Below, piece by piece: positions 17,168 through 25,505 of a DNA stretch of 64,000 nt. Positions within the stretch are counted from its first letter, which is position 1; the number at the start of each line of letters is the position of its first letter. The position numbers and the translations under genes were made by a program. Below the pieces are notes generated by a model. That model had not been told where the DNA came from, did no database searches, and worked only from the letters and a program-made list of their open reading frames with translations. Origin of the DNA: CAADGU01 sp964581605 (GTDB taxonomy: Bacteria; Chloroflexota; Anaerolineae; Promineifilales; Promineifilaceae); the NCBI GenBank assembly GCA_964581605.1, contig CAZOPF010000001.1, positions 1 through 64,000 of the forward strand. The letters run 5' to 3'.

Positions 17168-17225
17168 CTTGAGCATTGGCCCACATTTCATTATGGGCGC
17201 ATACATCCACAAATGGAGTAAACCG

Positions 17226-18563
17226 ATGAGTTCTCCGATGGAACAGAATGTAAAAAATGAGAATAGACAGTCGTTACGGCCGTTTTTCATTTTGTGGGGC
17301 GGGCAGGCCATCTCCTTGTTTGGCAGCCAGATGGTGCAGTTTGCCCTGATCTGGTGGCTAACGCAGGAAACCGGTTCGGCTACGGTTCTGGCGGCCGCTT
17401 CGCTGGTGGGGCTGTTACCCCAGGTGATCTTGGGGCCATTTGCCGGTGTATTGGTAGACCGCTGGAGCCGCCGTTGGGTCATGTTTGTGGCCGATAGCGT
17501 AGTGGCGCTGGCTTCGCTGGTATTGGCTTATCTTTTCTGGTCGGGTACGGTGGAAGTGTGGCACGTTTTTGCTTTGCTGTTTGTGCGGGCGTTGGGTGGC
17601 GCGTTTCATTGGCCGGCGATGCAGGCCAGCACGCCGCTGATGGTGCCGGCCGAACAACTAACCCGCATCCAAGGGCTGAACCAGATGTTACAAGGCGGTA
17701 TGAGCATCGTAGCCGCGCCGTTGGGCGCACTGCTGGTCAGTCTGTTGACCATGCCCGCGTTGTTAGCCATTGATGTATTCACGGCGCTGTTTGCCATTGT
17801 GCCGCTGCTGTTCATTGTGGTGCCGCAGCCGAAAAAGGTGGACACGGCCGTAGCCGCTGATGGTACTGACAAAACCTCCTTTTGGACGGACATGCGCCTG
17901 GGATTTCGTTATATCCTCTCCTGGCCCGCCGTCTTGATGATAATGGGCATGGCCATGCTCATCAATTTTCTGCTGACCCCTTTAGCGGCGTTGCAACCGT
18001 TGCTGATTACCCAACATTTTCAAGGGGAAGCTATCCAGCTGGGTATACTGGAGGCTGCTTTTGGCCTGGGCATTGTAGCCGGTGGCATCTTGTTGGGCGT
18101 GTGGGGCGGTTTCCAGAAGCGGGTGCATACCTCCCTGGTAGGATTGGTTGGGTTGGGTATCGGCATTTTTTTGTTGGGGTTGGCGCCAGCTTCCATGTTT
18201 TGGTTGGCGGTGGGTAGTGCGCTGCTGGCAGGTAGTATGATTTCTCTGACCAACGGGCCGATTATGGCTATCTTCCAGGCGGTAGTGGACCCGGCCATGC
18301 AGGGGCGGGTGTTTACCTTGCTCAACAGCGCGGCCATGGCTATGTCGCCGCTGAGCCTGATTGTGGCCGGGCCGTTTGCCGATGCGTTTGGCGTGCGCAC
18401 CTGGTTGATGATGGGCGGCGCCTTGACGTTGATCGTAGCGCTGACGGGGTTTGTGAACCGGCCACTGCTGGCGATAGAAGACGGCCGTATCCCCAATCAA
18501 CAACTACCCACAGATGAAATGGAGACGGCCGTACCCCTGGTAACGGCCGTGCAGCCTGATTGA
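17226..18563 (+). CDS. MFS family transporter
   Basis: A 445-residue transporter with twelve predicted helices, of the MFS_3/enterobactin-exporter-like type. The first helix reads FFILWGGQAISLFGSQMVQFALIWWLT; the first cytoplasmic loop reads PQVILGPFAGVLVDRWSRRWVMFVAD, the conserved MFS motif A. The start at ATG 17226 is supported by GGAG seven bases upstream and a good promoter at 17139-17167. The last 20 codons carry three ACGGCCGT octamers (18481, 18525, 18543). It is followed after six bases by a GNAT gene and then by a second MFS transporter, so the three may form an export and resistance-type operon; the substrate is unknown. Confidence 0.92.
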   Translation: MSSPMEQNVKNENRQSLRPFFILWGGQAISLFGSQMVQFALIWWLTQETGSATVLAAASLVGLLPQVILGPFAGVLVDRWSRRWVMFVADSVVALASLVLAYLFWSGTVEVWHVFALLFVRALGGAFHWPAMQASTPLMVPAEQLTRIQGLNQMLQGGMSIVAAPLGALLVSLLTMPALLAIDVFTALFAIVPLLFIVVPQPKKVDTAVAADGTDKTSFWTDMRLGFRYILSWPAVLMIMGMAMLINFLLTPLAALQPLLITQHFQGEAIQLGILEAAFGLGIVAGGILLGVWGGFQKRVHTSLVGLVGLGIGIFLLGLAPASMFWLAVGSALLAGSMISLTNGPIMAIFQAVVDPAMQGRVFTLLNSAAMAMSPLSLIVAGPFADAFGVRTWLMMGGALTLIVALTGFVNRPLLAIEDGRIPNQQLPTDEMETAVPLVTAVQPD

Positions 18564-18569
18564 GTTCCT

Positions 18570-19562
18570 ATGACCCATTTACCCCAACCTGATCACTTTC
18601 CTCAATACACCTGGCGGCCCGCCACCCTGGATGATGTCCACGCCATTCATCAGCTTTCGCGAGCCACTTTAGAAGCCGACGGTTTAGAATCGGCCCAGCC
18701 GCCAGAAGAACTCAAGCACCTGATGGCTTTTCTGGGTGAGCGATTGGCCACCAATTCCTTGCTGGCCCTCACCACCGATGGGGCGGTAGCCGCCATGGCC
18801 ATTATTTTTATTCTGCCCGGAGAGACGGAGCATCGCGCCAATCTCAGCGTCAATGTGCATGTGGCCCATCGCGGGCAGGGGGTGGGCGCGTTCCTGACCA
18901 GGTGGGCGGAAGCGAGCGCGCGGCAGCAATTTGCCACTTTCACCGATAAGCTGCCTTGTATCTTGCAAAACGGTGTTCGTGACCATCAGACCGACCGGAT
19001 TCAACTATTGGAAACACATGGTTTTGTGCCTACCCGTTACTTCTTCAAAATGGAGCGCGACCTGAGTACCCCCATTCCCACTGTGCCGCTGCCCCCGGAA
19101 TTGACGCTGACTAATTGGCTGCCGGAAAAGGATGAAGCCGTGCGCCTGGCCTTTAACGATTCCTTTCGCGATCACTTTGGCTTTTTCCCGGTGGATGAAG
19201 CATTGTGGCAGGCGGGTTTCACCGGCAAACCTGATTTTCGGGGTGATTTGACGAGGCTGGCTGTGGATGATCACGGCCGTGTCATTGGGTTTTGTCTCAC
19301 TTCCATCAGTCCAGAACGGAATGCCCAATCCGGCAAAAATGAAGGTTTTCTGGATGACATTGGCGTGATTCGCGGCTGGCGCAAACGGGGGATTGCTTCG
19401 GCCCTCATTGTGGCCGCTATGCAGGCGCTCCAAGATGCCGGGCTAACCGTTGCCTCATTGGGAGTAGACACAGAAAACCCGACCGGCGCGCTGCGGCTGT
19501 ATGAAAATCTGGGCTTCCAGGCTACGCGGCGCAGTATCACATTTCAAAAGGAGTTGTCCTGA
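18570..19562 (+). CDS. Double-domain GNAT acetyltransferase
   Basis: A 330-residue protein with two tandem GNAT domains. The first (residues 10-160) has NVHVAHRGQGVGAFLTRWAEASA (R-G-Q-G-V-G). The second (about 170-330) has DDIGVIRGWRKRGIASALIVAAMQALQDAG (R-K-R-G-I-A) and a typical ending YENLGFQATRRSITF. Tandem GNATs of this kind resemble mycothiol-synthase-like or aminoglycoside-type enzymes, but the function here is not known. The ATG lies six bases after the stop of the first MFS gene. The second MFS transporter follows after about 90 bases. The composition fits the neighbours. Confidence 0.88.
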   Translation: MTHLPQPDHFPQYTWRPATLDDVHAIHQLSRATLEADGLESAQPPEELKHLMAFLGERLATNSLLALTTDGAVAAMAIIFILPGETEHRANLSVNVHVAHRGQGVGAFLTRWAEASARQQFATFTDKLPCILQNGVRDHQTDRIQLLETHGFVPTRYFFKMERDLSTPIPTVPLPPELTLTNWLPEKDEAVRLAFNDSFRDHFGFFPVDEALWQAGFTGKPDFRGDLTRLAVDDHGRVIGFCLTSISPERNAQSGKNEGFLDDIGVIRGWRKRGIASALIVAAMQALQDAGLTVASLGVDTENPTGALRLYENLGFQATRRSITFQKELS

Positions 19563-19585
19563 TGCAGCCCTGGCAACTGTATGAA

Positions 19586-19650
19586 GGCTATCGAATGCGT
19601 GAGGCGTGAATTCTCGGTCACGCATCACGTCTCACATCTCCACCCAGGTA
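19586..19650. repeat. Heptad repeat block upstream of second MFS gene
   Basis: GCGTGAG, GCGTGAA and, in the opposite sense, TCACGCA, TCACGTC, TCACATC. It forms an imperfect hairpin between the GNAT and MFS genes and belongs to the heptad repeat class. Confidence 0.55.
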
Positions 19651-19653
19651 ATA

Positions 19654-21048
19654 ATGACCTCAACTCCCACCCCTCCAGCCAAAGATATACGTTCCGGTAT
19701 GTCCGGTTTTACCATCGTCTGGATAGGCCAGCTGATTTCACTGCTGGGTACCAGCATGACCAACTTTGCCCTGACCATCTGGGCGTTTGAACAAAGCGGC
19801 CGGGCGACCGATCTGGCGCTCATTGGCTTTTTCTTCTTAGCGCCGCTGCTCTTTTTTAGCCCGATAGCCGGGGCCATCGTAGACCGCAGCAATCGCAAGC
19901 TGATGATGATGCTCAGTGATCTGGCATCGGGCATTGTGACCATCCTCCTCCTGCTGCTGTATCAAAGTGATCTGCTGCAAATCTGGCATCTGTACATCGG
20001 CGCGGCCGTGATGGGCACCTTCCAGACGTTTCAATGGCCGGCCTATTCGGCGACCATCAGCACCATGCTGCCCAAAACGCAGTTTGCCCGCGCCAACGCC
20101 ATGATTGGGCTGGCGGAATCCGGGTCGGGCATATTGGCCCCGGTGCTGGCGGGGGCCATTTTGGCGCTGGCCGGGATGGGCGCTATTTTTGCGATTGATG
20201 TATTCTCCTTCGTGTTTGCCATTAGCGCGCTGCTGCTGGTGAATATCCCGCAGCCAGAGAAGACGAAGACGGGCATGGAAAGCAAAGGGTCGCTGTTGTC
20301 GGAATCGGTGTTTGGGTTCCGGTATATCTGGCGACGGCCGTCGCTGCTTGGCTTGCAACTCCTTTTCTTCTCCGCCAACTTTTTCAACAACCTGGGCTTT
20401 ACATTGCTGGCCCCTATGGTGCTGTCGCGCACCAACAGCAATGAACTCATCTTCGGCTCGGTGCAGTCAACGGCCGCCGTGGGCGGTGTGGTGGGTGGGC
20501 TGGTGATGACGGCCTGGGGTGGCCCCAAACGTTTGGTGTATGGCGTGTTGGTTGGTTGGGGCCTTGTGGGCACGTTTCAAGCGTTGTTTGGTTTGGGGCA
20601 GGCCACACCGGTATGGATGATTGCTGGTTTTATCATGGCCTTTATGACGCCCATCATCAATGGCTCCAACCAGGCCATCTGGCAGGCGAAGGTGGAGCCA
20701 GATGTGCAGGGGCGCGTTTTTTCCATCCGCCGCCTGATTGCCTGGGTATCGTCGCCGCTGGCAATGCTCATTGCCGGGCCGCTGGCCGACAATGTGTTGG
20801 AACCGGCGATGCAATCGGACGGGGCGCTGGCGCAGACGTTTGGTGGGCTGGTGGGGAACACGGCCGGTTCGGGCATGAGCCTGGTGATGTTTTTCACCGG
20901 TCTGGCGATTGTGTTGGTGGCTGTCATTGCCTATTTCGTGCCGGTGGTACGCCACGCGGAAGAGCTGCTGCCCGACCATTTGCAGGTGACGGAAGAAGCC
21001 GAACCCGCTTCAGAAATAAGCGAAACCAGCGAACCCGCTCCGATTTAA
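19654..21048 (+). CDS. MFS family transporter
   Basis: A 464-residue transporter when read from the ATG at 19654. That start excludes an upstream in-frame stretch lying in a repeat block. Twelve helices are expected. FTIVWIGQLISLLGTSMTNFALTIWAFEQSG and the motif A-like FFSPIAGAIVDRSNRKLMMMLSD show the MFS_3 exporter type, and it is clearly related to the 17226-18563 transporter. The acidic C-terminal tail (HLQVTEEAEPASEISETSEPAP) is short and variable. A double GNAT gene lies between the two MFS genes. The substrate is unknown; drug or siderophore-like export is the usual activity of this type. Confidence 0.9.
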   Translation: MTSTPTPPAKDIRSGMSGFTIVWIGQLISLLGTSMTNFALTIWAFEQSGRATDLALIGFFFLAPLLFFSPIAGAIVDRSNRKLMMMLSDLASGIVTILLLLLYQSDLLQIWHLYIGAAVMGTFQTFQWPAYSATISTMLPKTQFARANAMIGLAESGSGILAPVLAGAILALAGMGAIFAIDVFSFVFAISALLLVNIPQPEKTKTGMESKGSLLSESVFGFRYIWRRPSLLGLQLLFFSANFFNNLGFTLLAPMVLSRTNSNELIFGSVQSTAAVGGVVGGLVMTAWGGPKRLVYGVLVGWGLVGTFQALFGLGQATPVWMIAGFIMAFMTPIINGSNQAIWQAKVEPDVQGRVFSIRRLIAWVSSPLAMLIAGPLADNVLEPAMQSDGALAQTFGGLVGNTAGSGMSLVMFFTGLAIVLVAVIAYFVPVVRHAEELLPDHLQVTEEAEPASEISETSEPAPI

Positions 21049-21088
21049 TCTGCCCTCATCCTGTACCTGCTCATGGTATAATGCCGCC

Positions 21089-22048
21089 ATGACCGTACAA
21101 AATCCACATGACAAATTCTTCCGTGATAGTTTTGGTCGCGTGGACATTGCCCGTAACTACCTGGAAGAGTACCTACCCACTGAAGTTCTGGCGCTGCTCG
21201 ACCTGGATACCCTGCACTTGCAAGACGGCTCTTTCATTGACGAAACGATGCAAGAGTTCCAGAGCGATCTGGTCTACCAGGTAAAGTTGACAGACGGCCG
21301 TACAACCGCTATCTACTTCCTCTTTGAACACAAAAGCTACCCGGATATGCTGGTTGCCCTGCAACTGTTGGGCTACATGGTACAAATCTGGCGGCAGCAG
21401 GTCAAAGAGAACATACCGCTTACACCCATCATTCCCCTGGTCATCTATCATGGGGAACGCCCCTGGACAGCGCCGGTGGATTTTCTGTCATTACTGGATG
21501 CACCGGAGGCGTTACGGCCGTATACCCCTGATTTTCACTATCGCCTGAGCGACTTTTCGCACCTGTCGGACGAAGAAATTCGCGGAGAAATCTGGCTGCG
21601 GGTGAGCCTGTCGGTGCTGCGGGCGATATTCAACCCGCATTTGCGCCAGGAATTGGAGAGTCTTATCCGGCTGGCGTTTGAACTGCGCCACCAGCGGACG
21701 GGGCTGGAATATATTCACACGATTCTGTATTATTTGAGCCGGGCGACGGAACGGGTAAAGCGAGAAGATTTACAACAAGTGTTACTGCGCCAGGAAGCGC
21801 AAGGAGAGCAGACAATGACAACGATAGCCCAAGAGTTCATTCAAGAAGGTATTGAGGAAGGTCGGATACAAACTCTGCAAGAAAATATCCTGGATTTGCT
21901 GAACATTCGGTTTGGATTGGCTTCGGCCGAGGTCACAGAGCAAGTCACGGCCGTGACCGATAGCAACACCCTACGCCAATTACTGCGAGAAGCGGCTACA
22001 GCCCCAACTGTGGCCGCCTTCCTGCAAACGTTAGCTGATCTTTCCTGA
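21089..22048 (+). CDS. Rpn family recombination-promoting nuclease / putative transposase
   Basis: A 319-residue protein of the Rpn (RpnA-D/transposase_31) family. It opens NPHDKFFRDSFGRVDIARNYLEEYLP and continues DLVYQVKLTDGRTTAIYFLFEHKSYPD, the PD-(D/E)xK nuclease core with E-H-K near the end of the pattern. This family acts as DNA endonucleases in recombination-like events and is often mobile. The C-terminal third is helical and ends in a leucine-rich region (TTIAQEFIQEGIEEGRIQTLQENILDLL). A terminator made of two ACGGCCGT octamers follows at 22067. The gene lies next to an AT-rich EAD-type gene, so the region may be mobile or defence-related. Confidence 0.88.
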   Translation: MTVQNPHDKFFRDSFGRVDIARNYLEEYLPTEVLALLDLDTLHLQDGSFIDETMQEFQSDLVYQVKLTDGRTTAIYFLFEHKSYPDMLVALQLLGYMVQIWRQQVKENIPLTPIIPLVIYHGERPWTAPVDFLSLLDAPEALRPYTPDFHYRLSDFSHLSDEEIRGEIWLRVSLSVLRAIFNPHLRQELESLIRLAFELRHQRTGLEYIHTILYYLSRATERVKREDLQQVLLRQEAQGEQTMTTIAQEFIQEGIEEGRIQTLQENILDLLNIRFGLASAEVTEQVTAVTDSNTLRQLLREAATAPTVAAFLQTLADLS

Positions 22049-22066
22049 ACAGTGAGCGGAGGGGGT

Positions 22067-22094
22067 AACGGCCGTACAGTTTCATACGGCCGTT
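22067..22094 (+). terminator. Intrinsic terminator built from two octamers
   Basis: AACGGCCGTA (22067-22076) and TACGGCCGTT (22085-22094) pair perfectly around the loop CAGTTTCA, then TTG follows. Each arm contains a complete ACGGCCGT octamer. It lies 18 bases after the Rpn stop codon. Confidence 0.7.
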
Positions 22095-22249
22095 TTGTGT
22101 AGTGGGGGGACACGGCCGTATAATTCCAACAATCACGTTGCGCAAAACAGGTGCGGCGCGACGGGGACGCCGGCCACGGTCGTCAATGAAAGGCCACGTC
22201 TGTACAGGGGATAGGGACTCTCAATCTCATATATGATATAAATATATGT

Positions 22250-22933
22250 ATGGATCGAGTTTCGCTAAGAAAAGTTATTGAAGGCCACTTTAATACAGAT
22301 GAGATTAAGACCTTGTGTTTTGATCTTGATATTGATTATGAGAATTTGGATGGGGATAGTAAACCATCCAAGATTCGAGAATTGATCTCATTATGCGAGC
22401 GCCAAAATAGGAGGGATGAGCTAATAGAAACAGTTCTTCGATTGCGGCCTGCCATTCGAGATAATTATTCTAGCAGCTCTACGGGATCAACCCCTTCCTT
22501 TAGAAGTCAAGTTACCGATAAAGAAATCGTTGCTATAAAGGATTGGCTCTTACCAAGATTTGCGAATTTGGTATCTGGGGAGGTCAATTATTTAGGTGGC
22601 ATTTCTTCGTCTTTTCCGGCTGAATTTAGGTCATTTAGTTTTATATTTGAAAGTCGCAAAACCCATTATGATAGCATTGGAGTTATGATTCGGAGATATG
22701 ATGGTCCTAGCCCAACCCAACATATGAGATTGTGGGAACTTATTCAATCTATACCAAATCCAAAAAATGTTGGTCTAAGACGGATTGTACTTATAGTGCT
22801 TTCTGAATATGATTATCACTTTAATTTGGAGAATCTTGACCACTATGAACCAGACATAGATATTGTTTTAGGATATATTCTTCCTTATCCAGGAGGCCAG
22901 TTTATGCTAAAGAAAATGATTTCAACGGGATAA
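22250..22933 (+). CDS. EAD7-type effector-associated domain protein, AT-rich
   Basis: A 227-residue protein. Residues 4-68 match the effector-associated domain 7 pattern: LRKVIEGHFNTDEIKTLCFDLDIDYENLDG followed by SKIRELISLCERQNRRDELIETVLRLRP. EADs are adaptor domains that couple to effectors in bacterial conflict systems. The C-terminal part (about 85-227) is unfamiliar, with FSFIFESRKTHYDSIGVMIRRYDG and LRRIVLIVLSEYDYHF. The coding sequence is much more AT-rich than its neighbours, which suggests recent acquisition. No NTPase or protease partner is seen. AT-rich sequence (TATATGATATAAATATAT) lies just upstream. I am confident of the EAD-like domain, not of the function. Confidence 0.65.
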   Translation: MDRVSLRKVIEGHFNTDEIKTLCFDLDIDYENLDGDSKPSKIRELISLCERQNRRDELIETVLRLRPAIRDNYSSSSTGSTPSFRSQVTDKEIVAIKDWLLPRFANLVSGEVNYLGGISSSFPAEFRSFSFIFESRKTHYDSIGVMIRRYDGPSPTQHMRLWELIQSIPNPKNVGLRRIVLIVLSEYDYHFNLENLDHYEPDIDIVLGYILPYPGGQFMLKKMISTG

Positions 22934-23067
22934 TAAAATGGGGGAGAAGTAAATTTTTAAGACTTCCCCTATGGCCTATTTTCGAGAGAGTACCGCACCT
23001 GGTATTTGAGTAAAGGACTGGCCAGACACGGCCGTACCTTCCTCCCCTCTCTCCTCTCCCAAACACC

Positions 23068-23205
23068 CACAATCAGATAGTTGCACCGCTGGGTAACCTG
23101 GACACTGTCATGGCTGAATTCTATGCCCTGGCCCAACTGGCCTGTGAAGATGCGCCCCAATTAGTGGAAATGTTGGAAATTGTGGTAGATTCTAGTAACG
23201 CATAA
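23068..23205 (+). pseudogene. Possible C-terminal gene remnant
   Basis: The frame reads HNQIVAPLGNLDTVMAEFYALAQLA, then CEDAPQLVEMLEIVV and a stop at 23203. It has ordinary codon use and a helical, protein-like character, but no start of its own and no recognisable family. I read it as the remnant end of a lost gene beside the EAD-type gene. It could also be chance. Confidence 0.25.
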
Positions 23206-23220
23206 CCGAGACCGTAGTAA

Positions 23221-23253
23221 AGATTGGTTCAATCTGCAAGATTGAACCAATCT
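23221..23253. repeat. Perfect palindrome, copy B of a two-copy element
   Basis: AGATTGGTTCAATCT (23221-23235) and its exact complement (23239-23253), loop GCA. It matches the 15203-15235 element except at one stem base pair and the loop. It lies 10 bases before the arylamine acetyltransferase ATG. Confidence 0.75.
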
Positions 23254-23263
23254 GATTCATAAA

Positions 23264-24175
23264 ATGTTGGCAGCCCTCACACCCCATGCAATCCCGCACA
23301 TTTTGGCCCATTTGGGCATCACCGCCCCTGTCACGCACACACCCTCCTTCCTCGACCAACTCATCGCCGCGTATTGCCGCACCGTGCCCTGGGAGAGCGC
23401 CTTCCGCATTGCCCGCCGGGCGCAGGTGACGGACACGGCCGTCTGCCCCCGCTGGCCGGAACAATTCTGGCAGGAAAATCTGGCGCAGGGCGCGGGTGGC
23501 ACCTGCTTTGAAAGCAACTACGCCTTTTTTGCCCTGCTGCAAGCATTGGGGTTTGAGGGGTATCTGACGGTCAACAATATGGGCGAGACGGTGGGCTGCC
23601 ATACGGCGATTGTCATTTTGCTGGACGGGCAAAAGTGGCTGGTGGACGCTGGTTTCCCCCTTTACGCCCCGCTGCCCATCAGCCCGCAGGGGGTGATGCA
23701 CCGGGCTACGCCATTTGTGGTTTATACGGTACGGCCGTGCGCCCCCCACCGCTACGAAATTGAACAACACCCCCACCCCCGCCACAACGCCTTCACCCTG
23801 ATTGACGAGCCGGTCGCCGAAGCCGATTACCGCGCCCACACCATCGCCGATTACGGTGAAAACGGCCTGTTCCTGGATGCCGTCATCATCAACAAAATCA
23901 TCCACAACCAGCCCTGGCGCTTCAACATGCGCGAAACCCCCTGGCAGCTCCACCGTTTTGGCTGGGGCACGGATACGCCGTATGATCTGGATGGGGATGT
24001 GGCAACGGCCGTAGATGATCCGCGAAGGACGCAAAGAGGCACGAAGGGGAACGATGGTCTGGACAGTGCGGCGGCGACGGCCGTAGCCCGGCACTTTGGC
24101 ATGGATGTACAGGTGGTGCGGCAGGCTTTCCAGGCGGCACAATGGCGTGATGAGGAACGCCAATTGACTCAGTGA
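23264..24175 (+). CDS. nat: Arylamine N-acetyltransferase
   Basis: A 303-residue protein with the NAT Cys-His-Asp triad. Cys81 lies in GAGGTCFESNYAF, His113 in VGCHTAIVI and Asp128 in WLVDAGFPLYAP. The usual motif is RGGxCFE; here the Arg is replaced by Ala. These enzymes transfer acetyl groups from acetyl-CoA to arylamines and hydrazines, and some act in amide formation for natural products. Near residues 252-262 the coding DNA (24021-24048) contains nonamer-like repeats (CGCGAAGGA, CGCAAAGAGG, CACGAAGGG) translating to PRRTQRGTKG, which looks like a repeat inserted into the gene. The family is clear. Confidence 0.9.
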   Translation: MLAALTPHAIPHILAHLGITAPVTHTPSFLDQLIAAYCRTVPWESAFRIARRAQVTDTAVCPRWPEQFWQENLAQGAGGTCFESNYAFFALLQALGFEGYLTVNNMGETVGCHTAIVILLDGQKWLVDAGFPLYAPLPISPQGVMHRATPFVVYTVRPCAPHRYEIEQHPHPRHNAFTLIDEPVAEADYRAHTIADYGENGLFLDAVIINKIIHNQPWRFNMRETPWQLHRFGWGTDTPYDLDGDVATAVDDPRRTQRGTKGNDGLDSAAATAVARHFGMDVQVVRQAFQAAQWRDEERQLTQ

Positions 24176-24190
24176 CAGCTCTCTTATTTC

Positions 24191-24253
24191 AACCGCGGAG
24201 AACGCAGAGATTTTCCCTGCTTAACCTCCGTGTCCTCCGCGCCCTCTGCGGTT
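24191..24253. repeat. Nonamer-based inverted repeat
   Basis: AACCGCGGAG, AACGCAGAG on the left and CCTCCGTGT, CCTCCGCGC, CCTCTGCGGTT on the right form an imperfect hairpin. It lies between the nat gene and the histidine kinase start at 24293. The same nonamers fill the interior of the MITE at 26990-27114. Confidence 0.6.
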
Positions 24254-24292
24254 AAAAAATTCCGTTGGGCAACCAGCAAATACAACGATCCC

Positions 24293-25432
24293 ATGAGCGA
24301 AACAAACGCAGAAAAACTTAAACGGCGGAACGCCGAACTGGCGATTTTGAACACCATCGCCCAGGCGCTCAACCGCTCCGTAGACCTGGACGAAGCGGTG
24401 CAAACCGCCCTGGCGCAGGTAGCCGACTTGCTCGATTTGCAAACCGGTTGGGTCTGGCTGCTGCGCGAAAATGGCGAATCCTATCTGGCGGCCGTGCAAA
24501 ATTTACCACCCGCCCTCACTCAGCGCCCGGACAAAATGGCCGGTTCTTGCTACTGTCTGGACACCTTCCGCGCCGGCGACCTGGACGGGGCGGCCAATGT
24601 GAATGTGGTCACGTGCAGCCGCCTGCAAGGGTTGATTGATGGCACCGATGGGCTGCGTTACCATGCCAGTATTCCGCTGTATGCTCACGGCCGTAAAATG
24701 GGCGTCCTCAATGTGGCCAGCCGGGATTGGCGGCAGCTCGCCGCCGAAGATTTGCAGCTTTTGTACACGGTGGGCGACATGCTGGGCATTGCCGTGGAGC
24801 GGGCGCGGCTGTTTGCCCAACAGGCGGCGTTGGGCGCACTGGAAGAGCGCAACCGGCTGGCGCGGGAGATTCACGATACGTTGGCGCAGGGGCTGACGGC
24901 CGTCTCCCTGCAACTGGAATCGGCCGACGCGCTGTTGGAAGCGGGTGCAAGCAGCGAAAAAGTGCGCCAGGTAGTGCAACACGCCCTGGCCCTCACCCGC
25001 GCCAATCTGGAAGAGGCCCGCCGCTCGGTGATGGATTTGCGCGCTGCCCCGTTGGAGGAGCAAACATTGGTAGAGGCATTGGCGGCGCTGGCGGAACAAA
25101 CGGCCGTGTCCATAGATTTGTTGGTGCAGGGTGAGGCGCGGCCGTTGCCGCGTCGTCTGGAAACGGGCATTTATCGGTTGGCGCAGGAAGCGTTGCAAAA
25201 CGTCAGCCGCCATGCGCAGGCACGCCGGGCGGTGGTAAAATTATTGTTCATGCCGAACGAAGTAAAACTGGTGATTGCCGATGATGGGGTGGGGTTTGAC
25301 CCCATGGCCGTGCCGCCCGACCGTTTTGGGCTGATTGGTATGAATGAACGGGTACGGCTGCTGAACGGCCGTTTTCATTTGCAAAGCGCGCCCGGTCAGG
25401 GAACGCAAATTGAAGTGGTTTTGCCGGGCTAA
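24293..25432 (+). CDS. GAF-containing NarX/LiaS-type sensor histidine kinase
   Basis: A 379-residue soluble kinase read from the ATG at 24293; the open frame upstream crosses a repeat. It has a GAF domain (about residues 25-165, with LPLYAHGRKMGVLNVASRDW), then a HisKA_3 dimerisation domain with the phospho-acceptor His194 in LAREIHDTLAQGL, and a HATPase domain (QEALQNVSRHAQARRAVVKLL, VIADDGVGFDP, FGLIGMNERVRLLNG). No membrane segment is seen, so it probably senses a cytoplasmic signal through the GAF domain. It is followed by a NarL-type regulator at 25506, its likely partner. Both frames carry ACGGCCGT octamers. Confidence 0.93.
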   Translation: MSETNAEKLKRRNAELAILNTIAQALNRSVDLDEAVQTALAQVADLLDLQTGWVWLLRENGESYLAAVQNLPPALTQRPDKMAGSCYCLDTFRAGDLDGAANVNVVTCSRLQGLIDGTDGLRYHASIPLYAHGRKMGVLNVASRDWRQLAAEDLQLLYTVGDMLGIAVERARLFAQQAALGALEERNRLAREIHDTLAQGLTAVSLQLESADALLEAGASSEKVRQVVQHALALTRANLEEARRSVMDLRAAPLEEQTLVEALAALAEQTAVSIDLLVQGEARPLPRRLETGIYRLAQEALQNVSRHAQARRAVVKLLFMPNEVKLVIADDGVGFDPMAVPPDRFGLIGMNERVRLLNGRFHLQSAPGQGTQIEVVLPG

Positions 25433-25433
25433 A

Positions 25434-25496
25434 GGTGGCAGGTTGCAAGTGGCATGTGGCAAGTGATCGATCACCTGCAACCTGCAACCTGCCACC
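25434..25496. repeat. Perfect 14-bp inverted repeat with heptads
   Basis: GGTGGCAGGTTGCA (25434-25447) pairs with TGCAACCTGCCACC (25483-25496). Inside are GCAAGTG, GCATGTG, GCAAGTG and ACCTGCA heptads. It occupies the gap between the kinase and regulator genes. Confidence 0.65.
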
Positions 25497-25505
25497 CCCA
25501 AAAAC

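Larger units (their letters stand above)
22934..23263. other. Intergenic region with gene remnant and palindrome
   Basis: This 330-base gap lies after the EAD-type gene. GGGGAGAAGT and ACTTCCCC near 22941-22972 could form a weak terminator. A stretch that looks like the end of a lost gene follows (23068-23205), and then the palindrome at 23221-23253. Confidence 0.5.

Noticed and set aside
23068..23205. An intact small gene after the EAD gene
   Set aside because: There is no ribosome-binding site or full start, so it is kept only as a low-confidence remnant.
23192..24163. Minus-strand frame of 323 codons opposite the nat gene
   Set aside because: It overlaps the whole arylamine acetyltransferase gene, whose catalytic triad is intact on the plus strand.
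24191..24253. Second MITE copy sharing the nonamers
   Set aside because: It lacks the terminal inverted repeats and any flanking direct repeat, so it is listed only as a repeat.
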